Of a DNA stretch of 64,000 bases, positions 42,627 to 49,806 are shown in pieces. Positions within the stretch are counted from its first letter, which is position 1. Each line of letters opens with the position of its first letter. Position numbers and translations under genes: made by a program. Source of the DNA: Alphaproteobacteria bacterium US3C007 (GTDB taxonomy: Bacteria > Pseudomonadota > Alphaproteobacteria > Rhodobacterales > Rhodobacteraceae). Location of the stretch: NCBI GenBank assembly GCA_034423775.1, contig CP139918.1, positions 372,001 through 436,000 on the forward strand, in the 5' to 3' direction. The notes below the pieces were generated by a model. The model searched no databases, had not been told where the DNA came from, and saw only the letters and a program-made list of their open reading frames with translations.

Positions 42627-43961
42627 TTGCGTTCAAAACTGACATATGGCCAAAAGATAGGTTGGGGCCTAGCAGATATGGGCATCGTTGTGTTCGTGAT
42701 TGTCAAACAGCTTTTGATCTTATCATTTTTAACCAATTATCTTGGAATAAATGTGGCAATTGCCGGCGCGTTAACAACGTCTATCTTAATTTTTGATATC
42801 CTCACCGACCCGATCATTGGTTATTTGTCGGATCGCACCGTAAGCAGATGGGGTAGGCGCGCACCGTGGATGGCAATCGGCGCCTTACTGCTTGCATTAG
42901 GTCAAATCGGCATATTTGGAGTGCCTAATTTCGCCTCACAATTGAGCACATTGATCTGGGTTGCGGTTTTTTTTGCAATCTCGACTTTGGGGTTTACGAT
43001 GGTGGCAATCCCGTATGGCGCAAGCGCTGGTGAAATGACTTATGAGCCAAAAGAGCGCTCGTCACTAATGGGGTTTCGAATGGCGTTTGCCAGCATGGGC
43101 ATTTTGATTGGTGGCGCAATAATCCCGCAACTTGCAGGCGGTACAAAAGACGGGCATTTCTTTGCATCCGCCGTGATTGCACCGGTGATTATTATCGCAA
43201 TATGGGCGTCACTATGGGCCACCCGAAAAGCGCCAAAGGAAACTGCTCCAAGCCACGCCAGCCTGCGCAGCATGGCCTTACTGGTTTATCAAAACAAACC
43301 ATTTATGAGATTGGTTTTATTATACGGCCTGATGACGATGGCCATTGCCACGATCACTGCCGGCCTGCCATTCGCGGCGATCTACCTCATTTTTGATGGT
43401 GAAGCCTCTTTTCTTTCCGCAATGTCCAAAAACCTCGGAACACTTTCTTTCTTATTTGCCGCCTTTGTGATCGGTGCAATGTGTAGTCAAATTTTTTGGG
43501 TATTCTTGTCGAATATATTTGGAAAATCAGCCGCCTTAATTGCTGGTTTAAGCGCATATATTATGCTTCTCTTTATTCTTTTTTACGCGCTGCCATCGAC
43601 GAATATCACCACAATGTTTATTTTGTTTCTGCTGGCTGGTGTAACCAACGGAGCTTATCAACAAATTCCCTGGGCCATGTATCCCGATTTGATGGACCAA
43701 ACGCGCGTGCAATTTGGTGAGGCCATCGAGGGGGCTTTCAGCGCAGTTTGGCTGTTTGGTCAGAAAGTCGCAAACGCGATCGCGCCCGGGTTTTTGGCCA
43801 TCATCCTGGGAATATACGGGTTTCAATCCTCAACAATGGGTAAAATTGAGCAACCCGATCAGGCCCTAACTGCGCTTAAAGCGATGGTTACGGTGGTTCC
43901 GGCAGCCTTTCTATTTTTCGCGATCCTTGGTTTAATATTCGCGCATCGGCGCAATAAATAA
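42627..43961 (+). CDS. GPH-family (MelB-type) sodium/proton:solute symporter, MFS superfamily
   Basis: 444 residues from a TTG start; an in-frame TGA lies 15 nt upstream, and the next Met would cut into membrane segment 1. About twelve hydrophobic segments. The GPH signature ILTDPIIGYLSDRTVSRWGRRAPWM is at about residues 53-80. The central cytoplasmic loop (TYEPKERSSLMGFRMAF) and WAMYPDLMDQTRVQFGEAIEGAFSAVWLFGQK in the second half are typical. Substrates in this family are sugars and glycosides, so the cargo is not fixed. Transcribed divergently from the flavin oxidoreductase. Confidence 0.85.
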   Translation: MRSKLTYGQKIGWGLADMGIVVFVIVKQLLILSFLTNYLGINVAIAGALTTSILIFDILTDPIIGYLSDRTVSRWGRRAPWMAIGALLLALGQIGIFGVPNFASQLSTLIWVAVFFAISTLGFTMVAIPYGASAGEMTYEPKERSSLMGFRMAFASMGILIGGAIIPQLAGGTKDGHFFASAVIAPVIIIAIWASLWATRKAPKETAPSHASLRSMALLVYQNKPFMRLVLLYGLMTMAIATITAGLPFAAIYLIFDGEASFLSAMSKNLGTLSFLFAAFVIGAMCSQIFWVFLSNIFGKSAALIAGLSAYIMLLFILFYALPSTNITTMFILFLLAGVTNGAYQQIPWAMYPDLMDQTRVQFGEAIEGAFSAVWLFGQKVANAIAPGFLAIILGIYGFQSSTMGKIEQPDQALTALKAMVTVVPAAFLFFAILGLIFAHRRNK

Positions 43962-44104
43962 CCAAGCAGTTTTTTATATCATCACTATCTAAAGCCTGTA
44001 GTCGCTTTTCTCAAACCTGTCCCAAGCTCTTCTATTAAATCCAGCTGAAAGCTCGGCGCGGTCAGAAAACTGGGCATTGCACGATTTTGAATTATCTCCA
44101 CGCC

Positions 44105-44932
44105 ATGAGAGAGACTTCAAACGCGCGCTTGACCCGACTGCTCGAACTGGCAATTGGATCGCTTACCCCACCGGTTGGGAAGCGTAGGATTATTGTGGCG
44201 ATTTCATATGGAATTATCTGCCACTTCATATTTTTGCTGGCCGTGATTTCTATGATGACGGCGATGTTTTTTGGAATGAGCCAGAGTTTAGGTGGCGTTC
44301 CGCCGCCTTGGAACATTGCGGCGAACTTTGCTTTGATTTTACAATTCCCTTTGGCACATTCTATTTTACTGACCAAGTCTGGCCAGATTATTTTATCGAA
44401 GCTGGCACCATCTGGCTATGGAGCGACATTGGCCACAACCACGTTTGCCATAATTGCCTCGGTTCAATTATTGGCATTATTTGCTTTTTGGACGCCAAGT
44501 GGAACGATCTGGTGGCAGGCACAAGGCTGGCCTTTGGCTATAATCTCGACGCTTTATGCTCTTTCCTGGCTCCTTTTGATATGGGCCAGCTTTGATGCTG
44601 GCGCCGAAGTCCAATCTGGTGCTCTGGGATGGATGTCATTGGTTCAAAAAATAAAACCAGTCTTTCCCGATATGCCAACACAGGGCCTATTCAAAATTAT
44701 CCGCCAACCAATCTATGTTGCATTTGCTCTAACCACTTGGACCGTTCCGATTTGGACACCCGACCAATTATGCCTTGCAATCGTGTTAAGCGCCTATTGT
44801 CTTCTGGCGCCCCGGCTCAAAGAACGCAGATTTTCTCTACGTTACGGAGCGCGCTTTGCAGATTATAAAGCCAAAACGCCATACGCATTTCCAAAACTTA
44901 GCGTCTTTTGGAAAGGACGGTCATCGCGATAA
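44105..44932 (+). CDS. Membrane methyltransferase-like protein (isoprenylcysteine/phospholipid methyltransferase family)
   Basis: 275 residues from the ATG at 44105; a TTG at 44087 is the longer option. About six membrane segments. The C-terminal motif resembles the ICMT/PEMT cofactor site: GLFKIIRQPIYVAFALTTW, then PRLKERRFSLRYGARFADYKAKTP. That block (R-x-P-x-Y then E-x2-F-x3-Y-G-x2-F-x-Y) binds S-adenosylmethionine in the family. The acceptor is unknown. It starts about 140 bp after the transporter gene on the same strand and may share its transcript. Confidence 0.65.
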   Translation: MRETSNARLTRLLELAIGSLTPPVGKRRIIVAISYGIICHFIFLLAVISMMTAMFFGMSQSLGGVPPPWNIAANFALILQFPLAHSILLTKSGQIILSKLAPSGYGATLATTTFAIIASVQLLALFAFWTPSGTIWWQAQGWPLAIISTLYALSWLLLIWASFDAGAEVQSGALGWMSLVQKIKPVFPDMPTQGLFKIIRQPIYVAFALTTWTVPIWTPDQLCLAIVLSAYCLLAPRLKERRFSLRYGARFADYKAKTPYAFPKLSVFWKGRSSR

Positions 44933-45125
44933 AGCGCTGTTATAGCACATACAGCCAGAGTTAAGAACGCCCGCGTCACCGCCGCAATCCAGCGCGTTTT
45001 TGGATAAATACCTGCAAAGGGCCAAGCCAGCGCGCTAAGCGGTTGAATATACGCCGCGCCTTGAAGGCCATCTTTACCTGCGTTGCAGAGATTTAAGGGC
45101 TATTTCGGCCATGCGCAGTTTGCGA

Positions 45126-45671
45126 TCAATCCAAACGGAATATTTTCTTCTGCTGAGACACGCTGTTGAAAGCAACAAGTTCACCGCTGGCAACCGATGC
45201 CCCTGTAGCGGCTCTTATCACCACTTGATGGGTCACAAGGAACATCATACCGCCATCTTTACTCTTGAGCTTAAGCTCCAACTCTCTGAGAGTCTTGGTT
45301 TTATCAGCATAATTTTGAAAAAATGAGTTTAATCCGGAAAAGGTTTGCCATTGACCTATCCCAAGAAGCTGAACGGTTTCTTTGCAACGGCACCATTCGC
45401 TCAATAATATTTGGTCAAAGCGGATGCCGCTTTTTTGAATAGATGCGCCAATAGCCCGCGCCTGTTTACGACCGCGTGTGTCAAGATTTCTTTGAGTGCT
45501 GCAGTCTGATAAAGAAAAATTATCTGGATCGCCGAACCCTGGGGCCACTGCATGGCGCATGAATACAACATTGGCATCAACCGCGTCGATCGCATCCTTC
45601 AAAATAGCGTCACTCTCCGAGCAAGCCTGCGTGGCCAGCACTGTCAAAATTACCAAAAGAAAAGAACGCAT
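45126..45671 (-). CDS. Histidine phosphatase family protein, exported
   Basis: 181 residues from the ATG at 45671 (AAGGA ribosome site). The N-terminus is a signal sequence ending in a Cys (MRSFLLVILTVLATQACSES), possibly a lipoprotein, though the lipobox is imperfect. The catalytic motif is VVFMRHAVAPG (RHA instead of the usual RHG), followed by D..GR.QA and, near the C-terminus, LVTHQVVIRAATG with the second catalytic His. It belongs to the branch-2/SixA-like exported phosphatases; substrate unknown. The 42-codon gene upstream ends 4 nt before its start. Confidence 0.8.
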   Translation of the reverse strand: MRSFLLVILTVLATQACSESDAILKDAIDAVDANVVFMRHAVAPGFGDPDNFSLSDCSTQRNLDTRGRKQARAIGASIQKSGIRFDQILLSEWCRCKETVQLLGIGQWQTFSGLNSFFQNYADKTKTLRELELKLKSKDGGMMFLVTHQVVIRAATGASVASGELVAFNSVSQQKKIFRLD

Positions 45672-45675
45672 GCGG

Positions 45676-45804
45676 TTAATCCTTTGCTGGCACCAAGATG
45701 GCGTCCGTTTTGAACTTGGAAAGCCGCTCATTTTCTTTGGTTAATGCGCACGTAATAGCATTTCTCAGCGCATTCGCGGCATCTGTTTTATGGTGTACAG
45801 CCAT
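45676..45804 (-). CDS. 42-residue hypothetical protein upstream of the phosphatase
   Basis: ATG at 45804 with a TGAGGA ribosome site 5 nt upstream; TAA at 45676, 4 nt before the phosphatase ATG, a spacing typical of translational coupling. The product (MAVHHKTDAANALRNAITCA, then LTKENERLSKFKTDAILVPAKD) looks like one amphipathic helix with a basic/acidic tail. No known family. It may be a leader peptide or a small helical protein. Confidence 0.5.
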   Translation of the reverse strand: MAVHHKTDAANALRNAITCALTKENERLSKFKTDAILVPAKD

Positions 45805-45882
45805 AATATCCTCATTCTCATAAAAGCATCTAATATCTTCTACCTAGGCGTCACATAGCACCGCGGCTGAAATAAGCGAGCA

Positions 45883-46026
45883 TCAACGATCGAAACCGAT
45901 CACGCCAGCCGTTGAGCGCATGATGATTTCAATACCGGCTTGGATATTAGATCGAAAGGCATCAATATCCCGTTTTCCCCGAACCTCTTCTATGTTTCAA
46001 ACAGCAACTTCAGCCGAAACCTGCAT
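45883..46026 (-). pseudogene. Possible remnant of an antibiotic-biosynthesis-monooxygenase-like small protein
   Basis: From the ATG at 46026 the minus strand reads MQVSAEVAV, an in-frame TGA at 45997-45999, then NIEEVRGKRDIDAFRSNIQA, GIEIIMRSTAGVIGFDR and another stop. The pattern (V-EVA start, then a helix, then a short strand G-xxxFDR) resembles the N-terminal half of dimeric alpha-beta barrel proteins. The rest is missing or frameshifted. It lies between the small-protein genes and the phosphatase. Confidence 0.35.
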
Positions 46027-46073
46027 AACGAGCATGACCAGTAGATCTATGGCTATGCAGAACATGGCATTGT

Positions 46074-46379
46074 TCAATTTTCTTTATCTATAATATTTTC
46101 GCCAAATTGAATAAGCACATCGCCCTCTAAGACTACGGTATCTTTCAAATGCTTGCTAAAAATATTTGTTTGTAGCCCTTTCTTTCGTATCTCATGCCCA
46201 GCCAACCGAGCTTTTTCATTTTGATACACAGTTATTCCAATGCCGCTAGTTTCTTCCGTTCTTACAAAAACAGTTTGATGAGTATTCGGATACGGCCCAT
46301 GAGCCTGCCAAGCATCAACGAAAGATATAAGACTATCAGAGCTGTTAAATTCAAACATCATTATATTGGAAACTTTCAT
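46074..46379 (-). CDS. Uncharacterised small protein, family member 1
   Basis: 101 residues starting MKVSNIMMFEFNSSD. It is a paralogue of the next gene (46452-46736): shared positions include VSN-I-FE, W----GP, VFVRT--TSGI-ITVY, KAR-AG-E-R and LEGDV-I. The alternation of short strands and two helices suggests a ferredoxin-like alpha-beta barrel; that is inference. No signal peptide or membrane segment. A GGAG lies just upstream. It is the third of three small minus-strand genes in a row. Confidence 0.7.
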   Translation of the reverse strand: MKVSNIMMFEFNSSDSLISFVDAWQAHGPYPNTHQTVFVRTEETSGIGITVYQNEKARLAGHEIRKKGLQTNIFSKHLKDTVVLEGDVLIQFGENIIDKEN

Positions 46380-46451
46380 CGGCTCCGGAACTCCGCGCGC
46401 ATTGAGGGTTTTACAATCAATTCTGTTAAAATAGCGCGCGTGAGATTACTC

Positions 46452-46736
46452 CTATTTCATATGCTTTATTTCGACATCACCCTCTAAAGAAGATATGTCG
46501 CTTAAATACTGAGATTGTTGTTTTTGAAATTCATTTCTAACTTCAGAGCCCGCTTTTCTGGCTTTATCACTAGGATATACTGAAACAGATATGCCGGAAG
46601 AGGGCCCTGTTCTTACGAACAATAAGATATCAGCTGTACTAAATCCGATTGGCCCCTGAATATTGTACCAGCTAATCCATTCATTGGCTTTATTTTCATC
46701 GTGCAATTCAAATATAGTCACGTTCGAGACGCTCAT
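46452..46736 (-). CDS. Uncharacterised small protein, family member 2
   Basis: 94 residues from the ATG at 46736, with GGAG 7-8 nt upstream; a longer start at 46796 is less likely. It starts MSVSNVTIFELHDENKANEW and contains LLFVRTGPSSGISVSVYPSDKARKAGSEVR, then LEGDVEIKHMK. It is paralogous to 46074-46379 and matches the decayed copy at 38671-38925. No known family is recognised, and cytosolic location is expected. It is spaced 102 and 72 nt from its neighbours. Confidence 0.7.
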   Translation of the reverse strand: MSVSNVTIFELHDENKANEWISWYNIQGPIGFSTADILLFVRTGPSSGISVSVYPSDKARKAGSEVRNEFQKQQSQYLSDISSLEGDVEIKHMK

Positions 46737-46838
46737 TATTGCACTCCGACCATTTGCATCAGATGAACGCAGCACATCAACATGTGAAGTCTTCACTTAG
46801 ACTTTTTAAGTTCCGCCGTAAGTATGATGCGCAGCTGA

Positions 46839-47144
46839 TTAAAGGTAATCATTATAATTTACGACTGGACCCGAAAATGAATGAAAACTTTCACCATCTT
46901 CGTAAGGTTCAATATATAATCTGAACACATCGCTTACACGATTGTCTCGGTTCATTATGTCAATAAAACTTTCAACACTATGATGTACGCCTATCAAAGC
47001 GTACTCCCCTGTACCCAAATCAATGATGTTATGCATGATATCGTCGAGGGGATAATCACGTAAATACTCCGCATAGGCTTTCCAAAGCGCTTCTTGCTGG
47101 CCTTCTTTAGGCCGGAATCGCATACAGTTGATCATTCCGACCAT
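46839..47144 (-). CDS. Small protein resembling NIPSNAP/ABM-type alpha-beta barrels
   Basis: 101 residues from the ATG at 47144 with a strong GAGGAG ribosome site. MINCMRFRPKEGQQEALWKAYAEYL then GEYALIGVHHSVESFIDIMN is the strand-helix pattern of dimeric alpha-beta barrel proteins, but I cannot place it in a named family. It shares little sequence with the next two genes. It is the first gene of the three-gene minus-strand group and has upstream element copy B 21 nt before its start. Confidence 0.65.
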   Translation of the reverse strand: MVGMINCMRFRPKEGQQEALWKAYAEYLRDYPLDDIMHNIIDLGTGEYALIGVHHSVESFIDIMNRDNRVSDVFRLYIEPYEDGESFHSFSGPVVNYNDYL

Positions 47145-47165
47145 ATTTATCTCCTCTAATCTCTT

Positions 47166-47204
47166 GCAGAATAACCCGATGCAGAAATATTTGGAGTCTT
47201 AATT
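47166..47204 (-). promoter_or_regulatory. Shared 39-bp upstream element, copy B
   Basis: Plus-strand reading: GCAGAATAAC, 16 nt, TGGAGTCT, T, AATT; see copy A at 42333-42371. It lies 21 nt upstream of the 47144 start codon, next to the ribosome site, so it probably overlaps the promoter or the transcript start. Confidence 0.45.
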
Positions 47205-47298
47205 GTCACTATTGGAACTTGGGCAAGGAAATCCCGCATTCTAATAGTCTTAGGGAAAGAACCCACCATCAAAATTTCAACAACAATCACGATGATTA

Positions 47299-47900
47299 AT
47301 GCGTGACCTAATCAACCGCGCTGAGCGGTTTGCGCGTCTTTGCCATGCCGGGAAATTCCAAAAAGGAAAAGCCCAAGACCCATATACCATTCACCTCGTA
47401 GACGTGGCCGCGTTTTTAGCGCGTAAAGGCGGCTCTAAGGTTGCGATTAGCGCGGCTTAGCATAAAACCGTTGAAGATTGCCGCCCACCTCAGTGGCCAA
47501 GCTAGAAGCATTTTTCGGCAAAGGCGTTAAGGACATCACGGCGGAACTGACGGGTAAAAACCATTGCCCAAAGCAGATGGTAAACGCTGCAGATTATTCA
47601 CGCTGCGAAAAAGAGCCACGGGGGCCAGCATGGTAAAGCTGGCAGATCAAACTTCGAAATTTGGCGCAACCCCAAAAGCACCACTTAAGGAGTGTCGCTT
47701 ACAACGCCACCTAGACTGCATTGCCTGGGTAAACACTGTTATCGAACATCTGCCTTATTTACCCAAAGAGAGATTGAACGAGTTTTTAAAGCGCTGTTAT
47801 CAAACAGAGCTAAATGCCTATGATGCTGTAGGATCCGCTCGACAGGCGCAGACCGCGTCGATCCGCATTGCCAAGCGCAGGGCAAGAAAGGTTGGCGCTG
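47299..47900 (+). pseudogene. Broken HD-domain (p)ppGpp hydrolase-like gene (small SpoT/MESH1 type)
   Basis: The first frame reads MRDLINRAERFARLCHAGKF, QKGKAQDPYTIHLVDVAAFL and ends AISAA-stop. The family expects AAWLHDTVEDC; here the Trp codon is TAG, the Leu is missing and the metal-binding HD is HK (HKTVEDC). Further frames continue the same protein: AKLEAFFGKGVKDITAELTG, PLPKADGKR, LQIIHAAKKSHG, then ASMVKLADQTSKFG and AWVNTVIEHLPYLPKERLNEF, ending around SARQAQTASI. At least four frame changes are needed. The last part is still an open frame (47564-48013) but is not a working protein. Confidence 0.75.
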
Positions 47901-48011
47901 ACGAGCCTCAAGTTCGCACCTTTATGCTGAGATTGATACAGGGCGTTTTTGTAAACTTTTGCTTAAAAGGGCCGGATCGTCCCCCCACAAAAAAACCATC
48001 CCAGCACCGCT

Positions 48012-48039
48012 AAAAAAACGAAAACCCCACGCTGGGGGC
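48012..48039 (-). terminator. Rho-independent terminator after tRNA-Trp
   Basis: Minus strand: CCCCA-gcg-TGGGG, then TTTTCGTTTTTTT, about 32 nt past the tRNA 3' end. It ends the tRNA-Trp transcript and isolates it from the island. Confidence 0.75.
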
Positions 48040-48071
48040 TTTGAGATGTCGTCATAAGACGAAAACTTTTA

Positions 48072-48147
48072 TGGCAGGGGCACCAGGGTTCGAACCCGGG
48101 ACCTACGGTTTTGGAGACCGTCGCTCTACCAACTGAGCTATACCCCT
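48072..48147 (-). tRNA. trnW: tRNA-Trp (anticodon CCA)
   Basis: 76 nt with encoded CCA. Acceptor stem AGGGGTA/TGCCCCT (one G.T pair), D arm AGCTCAGTTGGTAGAGC, and the anticodon stem CGGT/ACCG around loop CTCCAAA with CCA at 48112-48114. The T arm is GGGTTCGAACCC and the discriminator is G. It normally sits between tuf and secE in alphaproteobacteria; here the 3' end faces the island. Confidence 0.97.
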
Positions 48148-48159
48148 AACAGGGGCAAA

Positions 48160-48188
48160 GCGATACGGGATGCTCTGGAAAAGATCAA
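48160..48188 (-). promoter_or_regulatory. Candidate promoter of tRNA-Trp
   Basis: Minus strand: TTGATC, 17-bp spacer, TATCGC, with the -10 ending 12 nt before the mature 5' end. With the terminator at 48012-48039 it defines a one-gene unit. Confidence 0.5.
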
Positions 48189-48318
48189 GCGTAGAATCCA
48201 TTGGTGGCAGTAAATTTAAAAGGTGGCGGCATTCTCTGCCACGATCTGCGACGGCGCCGAAAGTGGAACAGCCAGGGCGGCGTCTCAAGTTTGCCAAATC
48301 CCGGCCAAAGCGCGCAGC

Positions 48319-48349
48319 AAAAAAGCGCCGCCCCATCGGGACGACGCTT
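48319..48349 (-). terminator. Rho-independent terminator after tuf2
   Basis: Minus strand: AAGCG-T-CG-TCCC-gat-GGGG-CG-G-CGCTT, then TTTTTT. It lies 41 nt past the tuf2 stop and separates tuf2 from the tRNA-Trp gene. Confidence 0.8.
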
Positions 48350-48384
48350 AATCTTACCACATCGCGCATCCGCGATATTAACGT

Positions 48385-49568
48385 AACTCTTACTCGATAA
48401 TTTTTGACACGACGCCTGAGCCGACGGTGCGGCCACCTTCGCGGATCGCAAAGCGCAGCTTATCTTCCATCGCGATTGGCGCAATCAGCTCCACTTCGAA
48501 CTTCAAGTTATCGCCGGGCATCACCATCTCTGTTCCCTCTGGCAGGTTCACCGTCCCGGTCACATCCGTCGTACGGAAATAAAACTGTGGGCGATAATTG
48601 GCAAAGAACGGCGTATGACGGCCACCCTCTTCCTTGGTCAGAATATAGGCTTCAGCCTCAAACTTTGTATGCGGCTTCACAGAGCTTGGCTTACACAGAA
48701 CCTGTCCACGCTCAACGCCTTCACGATCAACACCGCGCAGCAATGCACCAATATTGTCGCCAGCTTCACCGCGATCCAGCAATTTACGGAACATTTCAAC
48801 ACCCGTACAGGTGGTTTTGCCCGTGTCACGAATGCCAACGATCTCAATCTCATCGCCCACATTGATCACACCGCGCTCAACCCGCCCGGTCACAACCGTA
48901 CCACGGCCCGAGATTGAAAACACATCTTCGATCGGCATCAAGAACGGCTGATCAATCGCGCGATCCGGCTGCGGGATATAGCTGTCAACAGCCGCCATCA
49001 GCTCAGAAATCTTCTCTTCACCGATATTCGCATCGCGACCCTCAAGCGCCGCCAAAGCAGAGCCGGCAACAATCGGAATATCATCACCTGGGTAATCATA
49101 CGTGCTGAGAAGCTCGCGCACTTCCATTTCAACCAGCTCAAGAAGCTCTTCGTCATCCACCTGGTCAACTTTGTTCAGGAAAACAACCATCGAAGGGATA
49201 CCAACCTGGCGGCCAAGCAAAATATGCTCGCGCGTTTGCGGCATAGGGCCATCGGCCGCGTTCACAACCAAAATCGCGCCATCCATCTGCGCCGCACCCG
49301 TGATCATGTTTTTCACATAATCAGCATGGCCGGGGCAATCCACATGCGCGTAATGCCGGTTTTCAGTTTCATATTCAACATGCGCCGTCGAAATCGTGAT
49401 CCCGCGGGCTTTTTCTTCCGGCGCAGCGTCAATCTGATCATAATCCTGAAATTCGCCAAATTGCTTCGTAATCGCAGCCGTCAATGTCGTCTTACCATGG
49501 TCAACGTGACCAATCGTGCCGATGTTGCAATGCGGCTTACTACGCTCAAACTTTTCCTTTGCCATGGT
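48385..49568. repeat. tuf repeat, copy 2 (direct duplicate of 21157-22340)
   Basis: Same orientation as copy 1 and 27,228 bp away. The two intervals read as identical, and flanks differ completely. Recombination between the copies would delete or, if circularised, excise the whole rpl-rpo block, so maintenance must rely on gene conversion. Confidence 0.9.
48390..49565 (-). CDS. tuf: Elongation factor Tu, copy 2
   Basis: 391 residues from the ATG at 49565, protein identical to copy 1 ([10 protein letters not shown] and NKVDQVDD intact). The leader differs: ribosome site GGAG and a separate promoter at 49621-49649. A terminator follows at 48319-48349, so it is a single-gene unit. Having one tuf in the str operon and one near tRNA-Trp/secE is the usual proteobacterial arrangement. 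Confidence 0.97.
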   Translation of the reverse strand: MAKEKFERSKPHCNIGTIGHVDHGKTTLTAAITKQFGEFQDYDQIDAAPEEKARGITISTAHVEYETENRHYAHVDCPGHADYVKNMITGAAQMDGAILVVNAADGPMPQTREHILLGRQVGIPSMVVFLNKVDQVDDEELLELVEMEVRELLSTYDYPGDDIPIVAGSALAALEGRDANIGEEKISELMAAVDSYIPQPDRAIDQPFLMPIEDVFSISGRGTVVTGRVERGVINVGDEIEIVGIRDTGKTTCTGVEMFRKLLDRGEAGDNIGALLRGVDREGVERGQVLCKPSSVKPHTKFEAEAYILTKEEGGRHTPFFANYRPQFYFRTTDVTGTVNLPEGTEMVMPGDNLKFEVELIAPIAMEDKLRFAIREGGRTVGSGVVSKIIE

Positions 49569-49620
49569 TCTCCGGCGCCTCGTGTTTTGGGGCAACAGCC
49601 CTGTTTCTCTCTGAGGCGGG

Positions 49621-49649
49621 CGTTTAGGACTTTCCTAAAAAAAAATCAA
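49621..49649 (-). promoter_or_regulatory. Candidate promoter of tuf2
   Basis: Minus strand: TTGATT, 17-bp spacer containing a T-run, TAAACG. It predicts a start near 49614 and a leader of about 50 nt to the tuf2 ATG. Confidence 0.5.
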
Positions 49650-49727
49650 GTCTGAGTTTTGTTACCCGCATTGGTTTACATATGTCCAAAGACTAATCCG
49701 TCGGCTTAAAGAAAATGCTGGGTGATC

Positions 49728-49777
49728 GGCAAAACCTTGCCAAGTTTACGTTGATGCCAACCCAACAAGGTTTTGCC
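49728..49777. repeat. 12-bp perfect inverted repeat upstream of the P450 gene
   Basis: GGCAAAACCTTG (49728-49739), 26-bp spacer, CAAGGTTTTGCC (49766-49777), perfectly complementary arms. It lies 29 bp before the P450 start codon and about 80 bp beyond the tuf2 promoter. Arm length and spacing suggest an operator for a dimeric regulator or a DNA/RNA hairpin in the P450 leader. No regulator gene is adjacent. Confidence 0.5.
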
Positions 49778-49806
49778 TTTGCCTGCGAATGCAATAGATT
49801 TACTTT

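Noticed and set aside
47564..48013. 149-codon plus-strand open frame taken as an intact hypothetical gene
   Set aside because: Its parts match only the C-terminal half of the HD-hydrolase family after frame changes; it is the tail of a pseudogene.
38140..48071. Search for an attachment-site repeat of the tRNA-Trp 3' end at the far edge of the island
   Set aside because: No copy of the T-arm/acceptor sequence was found near secE, and no integrase gene is present, so a standard tRNA-targeted integrative element is not supported.
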